Below are positions 42,402 to 49,305 of a DNA stretch of 64,000 bases, in pieces (the first letter of the stretch is position 1; every line of letters starts with the position of its first letter). Below the pieces are notes generated by a model that made no database searches, was not told the origin of the DNA, and saw only the letters and a list, made by a program, of their open reading frames with translations. Source of the stretch: Nonomuraea fuscirosea (lineage in GTDB: Bacteria > Actinomycetota > Actinomycetes > Streptosporangiales > Streptosporangiaceae); NCBI RefSeq assembly GCF_003001935.1, contig NZ_PVNG01000010.1:186001-250000 (forward strand), written 5' to 3'. The position numbers and the translations under genes are program-made.

Positions 42402-42665
42402 GTGAGAGAGTTCACGCTCGATGATCTCAAGCGCATCCTCCGAGCGAGCGGAGGGGAGTCCGACGTCACCTCGCTGGAAGGCGACATAGCCGACATCGCC
42501 TTCGGCGATCTCGGCTATGACTCCCTGGCCGTCCTCGAACTGGCCGGCCGCGTCGAGGACGAGTACGCCGTGGTCGTGCCCGACGCCGCCGTCCAGGAAC
42601 TGCCCACGCCCGCGGCCGTGGTCGACTTCGTGAACGCGCGACTGCGTGAGGCGGTCAGCCGATGA
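42402..42665 (+). CDS. Type II PKS acyl carrier protein
   Basis: An 87-residue helical protein with the phosphopantetheine site LGYDSLAVLE (Ser41). It carries the growing polyketide between KS-alpha/KS-beta and the cyclases. The GTG start follows AGGGGAG, and its stop overlaps the aromatase start (ATGA). Confidence 0.97.
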   Translation: MREFTLDDLKRILRASGGESDVTSLEGDIADIAFGDLGYDSLAVLELAGRVEDEYAVVVPDAAVQELPTPAAVVDFVNARLREAVSR

Positions 42666-43126
42666 GCGTGCACACCGACAACGCCGTCGTCATCGACGCT
42701 CCGATGGACCTCGTCTGGCGTATGACCAACGATGTCTCCACCTGGCCGGACCTGTTCAGCGAGTACTCGGCGGCCGAGATCCTGGAGACGCGTGGCGCGA
42801 CGATCCGTTTCCGGCTCACCATGCACCCTGACGAGAACGGCAATCAGTGGACCTGGGTGTCCGAGCGTACGCCTGACCCCGAGTCGCGCACCGTCACCGC
42901 ACACCGGGTGGAGAAGGGCGTGTTCGAGTTCATGAACATCCGCTGGGAGTATCACGAGGTGCCCGGTGGCGTGGAGATGCGCTGGCTGCAGGACTTCGCG
43001 ATGAGGTCCGACGCTCCCGTGGACGACGCGACGATGCGGGATCGGATCAACCGCAACTCCGTGGTTCAGCTGGCCCGGATCAAGAAGCAGGTCGAGGCCG
43101 CGGCCGCCCCGTCGAGCGATCGGTGA
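42662..43126 (+). CDS. Aromatase/cyclase, single SRPBCC domain (TcmN N-terminal/WhiE type)
   Basis: A 154-residue START/SRPBCC protein: VVIDAPMDLVWRMTNDVSTWPDLFSEY at the start, WEYHEVPGGVEMRWLQDF in the middle and a long C-terminal helix. Mono-domain aromatases of this type fix first-ring C9-C14 or C7-C12 cyclisation of unreduced chains. No ketoreductase gene was found in the cluster, which agrees with an unreduced, TcmN-type route. Confidence 0.94.
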   Translation: MSVHTDNAVVIDAPMDLVWRMTNDVSTWPDLFSEYSAAEILETRGATIRFRLTMHPDENGNQWTWVSERTPDPESRTVTAHRVEKGVFEFMNIRWEYHEVPGGVEMRWLQDFAMRSDAPVDDATMRDRINRNSVVQLARIKKQVEAAAAPSSDR

Positions 43127-43136
43127 CGGAGGAGAC

Positions 43137-43607
43137 ATGCAGGCCTACCTCCCGATCCTCATCGCTGTCGCGCTCCTGGCCAGCGGCATCGCCGCAGGCG
43201 TCCTGCTGTGGTCGGTCATGGGCGGAGTCCCGCTCCTGCTCAGCCTGCCCGCGGAGCGCTACGTCGAGATCCACCAGTTCTGGGGTAGCCGCTTCGACGG
43301 GCTCCAGCCGCTGCTCGTCAGCGTGACCGTGGTCCTGGGTGCGCTCCTGGCGATCCTCGCGCCGGCGCGACCGGCCAGTGCGCTCTTCGCCGTGTCGGCC
43401 GTCGCCGCGCTCGCCGTGATCATCATCTCCCGCTTCAGGAACGTCCCGCTGAAGCGCAAGGTGATGCGCCTGGACGCGCACAACCTGCCAGCCGACTGGG
43501 AGCAGCTGGACCCACGGCGCGCGTGGGCCGCCTGGAACCTGGCCCGCACCGTCTGCGGAGTCCTGGCGTTCACGGTCAACGTGGCCGCCGTCTCCCTGCT
43601 CATCTGA
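43137..43607 (+). CDS. DUF1772 membrane protein (anthrone-oxygenase-like)
   Basis: A 156-residue protein with four membrane spans. The motif NVPLKRKVMRLDAHNLPADW, then RRAWAAWNLARTVCG, matches DUF1772 proteins; the asparagine, tryptophan and arginine of the family are present. Members of this family oxidise anthrones to anthraquinones in fungal and bacterial polyketide pathways. A quinone-forming role would parallel the TcmH-like gene at 22092. GGAGG lies just before the ATG. Confidence 0.82.
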   Translation: MQAYLPILIAVALLASGIAAGVLLWSVMGGVPLLLSLPAERYVEIHQFWGSRFDGLQPLLVSVTVVLGALLAILAPARPASALFAVSAVAALAVIIISRFRNVPLKRKVMRLDAHNLPADWEQLDPRRAWAAWNLARTVCGVLAFTVNVAAVSLLI

Positions 43608-43635
43608 CGTGCGGCCGGAAGAGGTGACACGGCGC

Positions 43636-43800
43636 ATGAGCCTCGCGAAGACCTCGGTCCGCCGCCTGATCCGTCGCATTGGCGCCTACCTGCTGAGCGG
43701 GCTCAGCGAGATCGGCGCCACGTGGCACCAGTGGGACTACCTCACCTTCACCCCCATGATCCCGTTCCCGCCCGAGACGGAAGAGAGGACGGATCGGTGA
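43636..43800 (+). CDS. Small 54-residue protein, function unknown
   Basis: The frame runs between the DUF1772 and accDA genes. It has a basic amphipathic N-terminal helix (KTSVRRLIRRIGAYLLSGL) and an aromatic/proline-rich tail (WHQWDYLTFTPMIPFPPE). Its stop overlaps the accDA GTG start, so it is probably translated and coupled. GAAGAGGTG lies 9 bases before the ATG; GTG codons at 43609 and 43624 are alternatives. I do not recognise it; the basic helix could act at the membrane or hold the carboxylase to another protein. Confidence 0.55.
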   Translation: MSLAKTSVRRLIRRIGAYLLSGLSEIGATWHQWDYLTFTPMIPFPPETEERTDR

Positions 43801-45458
43801 CGGAAGCCCCGGTGTGGATCGTCTGCCGGCAGTGCGGCGTCCGCCTGTACCGGAAGAGGTTCGAGCAGGAGCTCCAGGTGTGCCGCGAGTGCGGCCACCA
43901 CGCCAGACTCGACGCGTTCCAGCGGATCGACCAGCTCCTCGACCAGGGCTCGGCCGGCGAGATGGACTTCGGGACCCCGGCCGGAGATCCGCTCGGTTTC
44001 ACCGACCGGATGGCCTATCCCGACCGGCTCGCGGCGGCGCGTGCGGCCACGGGCCTGTGCGATGCCGCGGTCAGCGTGCGGGGCACGATCGAGGGCCGGC
44101 CGGTGATCCTGCTGGTGATGGACTTCGCGTTCCTCGGCGGCAGCCTGGGCGCCAGCGTAGGTGACCTGGTGGTCGGCGCGGCGGACGCCGCTCGTCAGGA
44201 GCGGATCCCGCTGATCGTGGTGACCGCCTCCGGTGGCGCTCGCATGCAGGAGGGCGTCCTGGCGCTCATGCAGATGGCCAGGACGAGCCAGGCGCTGGCC
44301 GAGCTCGACGAGGCGGGTGTCCTGACGATCACCATCGTCACCGATCCCACGTTCGGCGGCGTGGCCGCCTCCTTCGCCACACAGACCGATGTGATCATCG
44401 CCGAGCCGGGCGCCCGCATGGGGTTCGCCGGGAAGCGGGTCATCGAGCAGACGATCGGAAAACGACTGCCCGCCGACTTCCAGACCGCGTCCTCCCTCAT
44501 GGAGCACGGTCTCATCGACGACGTCGTACCCCGCGTCAGGTTGCGCACGGTCCTGTCCAGGCTGCTCTCCCTCACGGATCCGCCGTCCGGCGGCGACGTC
44601 CTCCTGCCGGTGACGCCGCCCGACCGGCTCGGGGAGCCGGAGACCTCGGACCCCTGGCAGATGGTACGCAGGGCGCGCGAGCTGGAGCGGCCCACCACCC
44701 TGGACTACATCCACCACATGTACGACGGGTTCAAGGAGCTGCACGGGGACCGGGTCTCCGGAGACTGCCCCGCCATGATCGCCGGATTCGGTCACCTGGC
44801 CGGACGACCGGTCGGCATCATCGGCCAGCAGAAGGGCCATGACGCGGCGGAGCTGGCGCGGCGGAACTTCGGGATGGCCTCACCGGCCGGATACCGTAAG
44901 GCCGCCAGGCTGATGGCGCTGGCGGAGAAGCTCCGCATCCCGATCATCACGCTCATCGACACACCGGGCGCCTATCCGGGCGTGGAGGCCGAGGCGAACG
45001 GGCAGATGAACGCCATCGCCGCCAGCCTCCGCCTCATGTCCGGACTGCGCGTCCCGCTGATCGCGGTGCTCACCGGCGAGGGCGGGAGCGGTGGCGCGCT
45101 GGCTCTGGCGCTCGCCGACCGCGTCCTGGCTCTGGAACACGCGGTCTACTCGGTCATCTCACCTGAGGGATGTGCGAGCATCCTCTGGCGATCGCAGGAC
45201 GCCGCCCCGACGGCCGCCCGGGCGCTGAAGGTGACGCCGTCGGACCTGTTGCGCCTGGGGATCGTCGACGACATGGTGCCCGAGCCTCCCGGGGGAGCTC
45301 AGCGCGACCACGCGCGAGCCGCGGAGATCCTGCGGGCGCGCCTCACCGCGGCTCTCGACGAGCTCACTCCTTGGGACTCCGACGCACTCGTCCGCGGGCG
45401 CCGTGCCCGCTTCGCCCGCTTCGGAGCGCAGCCGGTAAAGAAGGAGGTCAGCTTGTGA
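43797..45458 (+). CDS. accDA: Fused acetyl-CoA carboxylase carboxyltransferase (AccD-AccA)
   Basis: A 553-residue fusion. Residues 1-275 are AccD-like: a zinc ribbon with cysteine pairs in VCRQCG and VCRECG, then the carboxyltransferase segment VTASGGARMQEG. Residues from about 300 are AccA-like (YDGFKELHGDR, IDTPGAYPGVEAEANGQ, GEGGSGGALAL). It moves carboxyl from biotin to acetyl-CoA, giving malonyl-CoA, the PKS extender. The GTG start overlaps the small-protein stop. Separate accB and accC follow, so the cluster has a full dedicated carboxylase. Confidence 0.95.
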   Translation: MTEAPVWIVCRQCGVRLYRKRFEQELQVCRECGHHARLDAFQRIDQLLDQGSAGEMDFGTPAGDPLGFTDRMAYPDRLAAARAATGLCDAAVSVRGTIEGRPVILLVMDFAFLGGSLGASVGDLVVGAADAARQERIPLIVVTASGGARMQEGVLALMQMARTSQALAELDEAGVLTITIVTDPTFGGVAASFATQTDVIIAEPGARMGFAGKRVIEQTIGKRLPADFQTASSLMEHGLIDDVVPRVRLRTVLSRLLSLTDPPSGGDVLLPVTPPDRLGEPETSDPWQMVRRARELERPTTLDYIHHMYDGFKELHGDRVSGDCPAMIAGFGHLAGRPVGIIGQQKGHDAAELARRNFGMASPAGYRKAARLMALAEKLRIPIITLIDTPGAYPGVEAEANGQMNAIAASLRLMSGLRVPLIAVLTGEGGSGGALALALADRVLALEHAVYSVISPEGCASILWRSQDAAPTAARALKVTPSDLLRLGIVDDMVPEPPGGAQRDHARAAEILRARLTAALDELTPWDSDALVRGRRARFARFGAQPVKKEVSL

Positions 45459-45889
45459 ACGACGCAGAGAACCTGGCCCATCAGCTGGTGACGTTGCTGC
45501 GGCAGTTGCCGGAAACGCCCACGCGCATCCGCGTACAGCAGGGCTCCAACAGCCTTGAGGTGGAGTGGCCGGACACCGCCACCGGACCCGCCCGGCCGGC
45601 CCCGGCCACCGAGGCGCTCGATGCGCCGGACGACGGCGCCGAGCGGATGGAGTGTGTGCGCGCGCCGATGATCGGCACCTTCTACCGCGCGGCCAAACCC
45701 GGCGCGCCGCCATTCGTCGAGGAGGGCGCCGAAGTCGTCGCGGGCCAGCAGGTGGGAGTCATCGAGTCCATGAAACTCATGACACCGATCGAGACCAAGT
45801 GTTCAGGGATCGTCCGGCGGATCCTCGTACCGGACGCGACGTCCGTGGAGTACGACCACCCATTGATCGAGATCGCGATGGAAGGGTGA
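45455..45889 (+). CDS. accB: Biotin carboxyl carrier protein
   Basis: A 144-residue protein. The N-terminal 40 residues are helical, a proline/alanine linker follows, and the biotinyl domain has VIESMKLMTPIE with Lys107 as the biotin site, plus VRAPMIGTFYRAAKPGAPPF at its start. It carries biotin between AccC and AccDA. The GTG start overlaps the accDA stop, preceded by AAGGAGG. Confidence 0.96.
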   Translation: MNDAENLAHQLVTLLRQLPETPTRIRVQQGSNSLEVEWPDTATGPARPAPATEALDAPDDGAERMECVRAPMIGTFYRAAKPGAPPFVEEGAEVVAGQQVGVIESMKLMTPIETKCSGIVRRILVPDATSVEYDHPLIEIAMEG

Positions 45890-45890
45890 G

Positions 45891-47249
45891 ATGTTCAACA
45901 GCGTACTGATAGCCAACCGCGGCGAGATCGCGTTGAGGATCGCGCGAACCTGCCGGGAGATGGGCTTACGGACGATCGCGGTCTACTCCACCCCTGATCG
46001 CGATTCTCCCGTCGTGCGCTTCGCGGACGAGGCCGTGCACATCGGCCCTGCCGCCATCAGGCACAGCTACCTCAACATCCCCGCGATCATCGAGGCGGGT
46101 AAGGCCACGGGGGCCGAGGCGATCCATCCGGGGTACGGTTTCCTGTCCGAGGACCCGGACTTCGCGGAGATCTGCGAGATGGAGGGACTGACCTTCATCG
46201 GTCCTCCGCCCGGCCTCATCGCTCAGTTCGGTGACAAAGCCGAGGCCCGCAAGCTGATGGCCGAGGCCGGCCTGCCGGTACTGCCGGGGAGCGAGCGCGC
46301 CCTGGAGAGCACCGAGGCGCGCGAGCTGGCCGATGCCATCGGCTTTCCGGTCATCCTGAAGGCCTGCGCGGGCGGAGGCGGGCGCGGGCTGAGCGTCGTC
46401 CACAGCCTCAGGGACTTCCCGCAGGCTTATCGCAACGCCCGCGCCACGGCCAACGCGGCCTTCAACGACGGTCGCGTCTACCTGGAGCGCTTCGTCGAGA
46501 ACGCGCGGCACATCGAGATCCAGGTGCTGTGCGACAACCACGGCAACGTGCTGCACCTCGGCGAGCGCGACTGCTCGGTGCAGCGGCGGCACCAGAAGCT
46601 GGTCGAAGAGACCCCGGCGCCCGGCCTGGCTCCTGACCTGGCCGGAAGGATGGCAGCAGGGGCGATGGAGGCGGCCAGGCGCCTGGGTTATCGAGGACTC
46701 GGCACCTTCGAGTTCCTCGTCGACGAGCTCGGGCGCTTCTACTTCATGGAGATCAACTGCCGGATCCAGGTGGAGCACCCGGTCACCGAGATGGTGACGG
46801 GGCTCGACCTGGTACGCGAGCAGATCAGAGTCGCGGGAGGGCTGCCGGCCTCGGTGTCCCAGAGCGACATATCGCTGCGCGGTGTGGCCATCGAGTGCAG
46901 GCTCAACGCCGAGGATCCGGAGAAGGGGTTCACGCCGACGCCGGGCACTCTCACCGAGTTCGTGCCGCCCGCCGGGCCGTTCATCAGGACGGACAGCCAT
47001 GCCACCACCGGATACACCATTCCCGCTGAGTACGACTCGCTCCTGGCGAAGATCGTGTCATGGGGGCCCGACCGCCAGCAGGCGCTCAATCGCATGACCC
47101 GCGCCCTCGGCGAACTCCGGGTCTCGGGACCGGGAATACGAACAACGCTCACATTCATCGAGGAGGTGATTACGCATCCGGCGTATCAGGACGGAAAACA
47201 CACGACCGCACTCGTCCAGAAGCTCATCTCCGAGAGAAAGGAGCGGTAG
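45891..47249 (+). CDS. accC: Biotin carboxylase subunit
   Basis: A 452-residue ATP-grasp enzyme. It starts NSVLIANRGEIALRIARTC, has the glycine-rich ATP loop KACAGGGGRGLSVV, and the carboxylase signature RIQVEHPVTEMVTG. It carboxylates the biotin on AccB with bicarbonate and ATP. It is last in the PKS-acc operon; two hairpins lie in the 415 bp spacer after it. Confidence 0.97.
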   Translation: MFNSVLIANRGEIALRIARTCREMGLRTIAVYSTPDRDSPVVRFADEAVHIGPAAIRHSYLNIPAIIEAGKATGAEAIHPGYGFLSEDPDFAEICEMEGLTFIGPPPGLIAQFGDKAEARKLMAEAGLPVLPGSERALESTEARELADAIGFPVILKACAGGGGRGLSVVHSLRDFPQAYRNARATANAAFNDGRVYLERFVENARHIEIQVLCDNHGNVLHLGERDCSVQRRHQKLVEETPAPGLAPDLAGRMAAGAMEAARRLGYRGLGTFEFLVDELGRFYFMEINCRIQVEHPVTEMVTGLDLVREQIRVAGGLPASVSQSDISLRGVAIECRLNAEDPEKGFTPTPGTLTEFVPPAGPFIRTDSHATTGYTIPAEYDSLLAKIVSWGPDRQQALNRMTRALGELRVSGPGIRTTLTFIEEVITHPAYQDGKHTTALVQKLISERKER

Positions 47250-47273
47250 GAGGGCGGAAGGAACGAGCATTCG

Positions 47274-47302
47274 GTATATAGCCAGTATATGTCGAGTATA
47301 CG
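47274..47302. promoter_or_regulatory. Candidate SARP-type heptamer direct repeats
   Basis: GTATATA (47274-47280), GTATATG (47285-47291) and GTATACG (47296-47302) are spaced exactly 11 bp with 4 bp linkers; a further GTATACG lies at 47380-47386. This is the classic geometry of SARP binding. The sequence differs from the TCGA-type repeats at 33431, so another regulator may bind. Distance to the SARP start is about 360 bp, so the target promoter is not certain. Confidence 0.55.
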
Positions 47303-47346
47303 GCGCGCATGCGACGGAGCGCTCTGCCGGGCGGGCTTCAACGCGT

Positions 47347-47378
47347 CCCAGGTCGTAGCCGCGCCGCTACGAGCTGGG
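47347..47378. terminator. Hairpin after accC
   Basis: A 12 bp stem: CCCAG plus TCGTAGC on the left pair with GCTACGA plus CTGGG on the right, one G-G mismatch, 6-base loop. No T-run follows, as is common for actinobacterial terminators. It probably ends the accC message. Confidence 0.55.
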
Positions 47379-47409
47379 AGTATACGGCATTGTCTCGTTG
47401 TCATGGCCG

Positions 47410-47437
47410 CACCGGACCGCCTTGATGCGGCCCGGTG
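47410..47437. terminator. Second hairpin after accC
   Basis: CACCGG and CCGC on the left pair with GCGG and CCGGTG on the right, with an A-C mismatch and a six-base loop. It lies 30 bp past the first hairpin and may act as a backup terminator. Confidence 0.55.
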
Positions 47438-47520
47438 AGATGGCAATCCTGCGAATTTTCCGCCGAGCACAACCGGCGCTGAGCGGCGTGAAGTGCGGAG
47501 TCCTTGCCTGCCCAGATCAA

Positions 47521-47552
47521 TTGACCTAGCATGAACGAAACTCAATAAAGAT
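47521..47552 (+). promoter_or_regulatory. Possible promoter of the SARP gene
   Basis: TTGACC at 47521-47526 resembles a -35 box; A+T-rich TAAAGAT at 47546-47552 could be the -10 element, though the 19 bp spacer is long. This leaves an untranslated leader of roughly 105 bases before the ATG at 47665. Confidence 0.4.
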
Positions 47553-47664
47553 AAAATGTCTCTGCCAATGGGGGAGCCTCCCGTCGCAAAGTGACGCGCC
47601 ATGAATGCTCCGCCGCTGAAAGTCATGCCAGCATCTGCCTTCGCGCCCATCCTGGAGCACTGAA

Positions 47665-48462
47665 ATGACTCGATTGCGAGTACTCGGCACCTTGGAGCTT
47701 GAAATCCAAGATAAAATCTACTCGCCACGCCCCCCGAAGCAGCGTCAGGTCCTGGGGTTACTCTCGGTTCGCGCCAATCGGATCGTGTCACTGGAGTCCA
47801 TCATCGAGGAACTCTGGGGAGACGCACCGCCCCGGAGCGCCACGACCACGGCTCAGACGTACGTCTACCAGATTCGCAAGAACCTCGGCCGGCTGTGTGA
47901 CGGCCCGGAAGGCGAACTGCTCGAAACCGCCTCCCCGGGTTACATCCTCCATCTCGCTCCCGAACAGCTTGACGTGGCGGTGTTCCGCGAGCATCTGGCC
48001 AATGCGCGGGCGCATTTCAAAGAGGGCGACCGCGTGGAAGCCTCCCGCCTGCTGTGGCGGGCGTTACGGCTGTGGCGCGGTGGAGCCTTGGAAGACATCC
48101 CGCGCGGCCCTCTGCTCAGAGCGCATGTCGCGCATCTGGAGGAACAGCGCCTCCAGGCTCTGGAGATGCGGATACAGATGGATCTGCTGATGAACCGTCA
48201 TCGCGACATGGTGGGCGAGCTGAAACAGCTCATCGCCGAATATCCGCTCAACGAATGGTTCTACGCACAACTCATGAGGACGCTGCAACGGTCAGGGCGC
48301 CGCGGCGAAGCCCTCCAGGTCTATCAGGTGCTCAGGCGGACCCTGCAGGAAGAGCTGGGGATCGAGCCTTCTCTCGAACTCCAGCAGCTTCAGCGGGCCG
48401 TCCTGAAAAGCGGCGAAGCGGGACAGGAGCACCTGCGCGTCCCGTCAGTGGAAGCCGGCTGA
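47665..48462 (+). CDS. SARP-family pathway activator
   Basis: A 265-residue protein: N-terminal OmpR-type winged helix (LRVLGTLELEI, PKQRQVLGLL, TAQTYVYQIRKNLG) and a bacterial transcriptional activator domain of helical repeats (YPLNEWFYAQLMRTLQRSGR, LQVYQVLRRTLQEELG). This is the size of ActII-ORF4 and DnrI, the direct activators of type II PKS clusters, which bind heptamer repeats near -35. GGAG lies 8-9 bases before the ATG. It is probably the switch for this cluster. The 3' end overlaps the converging methyltransferase by 18 bp. Confidence 0.95.
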   Translation: MTRLRVLGTLELEIQDKIYSPRPPKQRQVLGLLSVRANRIVSLESIIEELWGDAPPRSATTTAQTYVYQIRKNLGRLCDGPEGELLETASPGYILHLAPEQLDVAVFREHLANARAHFKEGDRVEASRLLWRALRLWRGGALEDIPRGPLLRAHVAHLEEQRLQALEMRIQMDLLMNRHRDMVGELKQLIAEYPLNEWFYAQLMRTLQRSGRRGEALQVYQVLRRTLQEELGIEPSLELQQLQRAVLKSGEAGQEHLRVPSVEAG

Positions 48463-49110
48463 GCCGTTCCTGGTCGCGCGGAAGAACAGCATGGCGCCAC
48501 TGTGCCTGAACCGCAGATCGCCGAACCCGGCGGCACCCAGCCAGCCGCGCACCTCGGCGCCCGTCCCGACCCGCCCGAATATGCCGAGCTCGCGATTCTT
48601 GGCGATCACCGCGTCCTGGCGGCGGCCCGCACCCAGCACGATGGCCGTCCCGATCAACTCCCCTCCCGCCCGGAGCACCCGCGCCATCTCGGCGACAGCG
48701 GACGGGGGATCGGGGAAGCAGTGCAGCCCGTTGTAGCTGACACACAGGTCGAAGGTCTCGTCCGGGTACGGCAGGTGCGCCACGTCGGCCTGCGCGAACT
48801 CGATGTGGGTCAGGCCACGGCGAGCCGCCTCCGTCCTGGCCCTGTCCAGCATCACGGAGGACAGATCGGCAGCCACGTAACGCGGACCGACGGACGCCCG
48901 CAGACCGCGGAACGCCACGCCGCCTCCGCACGGCACGTCGAGCACCGACTTGCTCGCCGCCATGCTTCCCAGATCGTCGAGTTCCCTGTACCACGACCTC
49001 AGCCTGGCGCCCCACAGCAGCCATGCCATGACGCGTGCCAGGCGCTGCCGTTCGACGACGCGGTCGTAGAGCGACACGTTCGTCGAACTCTTCCAGTGAT
49101 CGGTTCTCAT
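48445..49110 (-). CDS. Class I SAM-dependent methyltransferase
   Basis: About 221 residues of the UbiE/COQ5-like methyltransferase 11 type: SAM-binding SVLDVPCGGGVAFRGL, acidic loop VAADLSSVML, and DVAHLPYPDETFDLC. The ATG at 49110 (MRTDHWKSS) is preferred; an upstream in-frame start at 49167 adds an unlikely basic stretch. It converges on the SARP gene with 18 bp overlap. It is the right-most gene that plausibly belongs to the cluster; the substrate may be the polyketide or phosphonate part. Confidence 0.85.
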   Translation of the reverse strand: MRTDHWKSSTNVSLYDRVVERQRLARVMAWLLWGARLRSWYRELDDLGSMAASKSVLDVPCGGGVAFRGLRASVGPRYVAADLSSVMLDRARTEAARRGLTHIEFAQADVAHLPYPDETFDLCVSYNGLHCFPDPPSAVAEMARVLRAGGELIGTAIVLGAGRRQDAVIAKNRELGIFGRVGTGAEVRGWLGAAGFGDLRFRHSGAMLFFRATRNGSAGFH

Positions 49111-49305
49111 CGGGTCTCCGGTGATCTCGCGAAGGGCGCCGCCGCTTCTCGGATGGCTGCGCCTCAAGCGAACACCTCTCTGGTCAAGGCGCCTTAGGAG
49201 GCCGTTCGAGTGACCACGGGGTCCGGCTCTCAGACGACGAGGTAGGGTGAACCGGGCCTTCGAGTCGGTGAGATCGCGTGCCGGGCGAAGCGGTGGTGGC
49301 TCGGC

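Larger units (their letters stand above)
47250..47664. other. Non-coding spacer between accC and the SARP gene
   Basis: These 415 bases hold no supported gene. In order they contain three 11 bp-spaced GTATAYG heptamers, a long hairpin (47347-47378), a fourth heptamer (47380-47386), a second hairpin (47410-47437) and a promoter-like TTGACC at 47521. The stretch after about 47450 is clearly richer in A and T than its surroundings. Confidence 0.75.
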
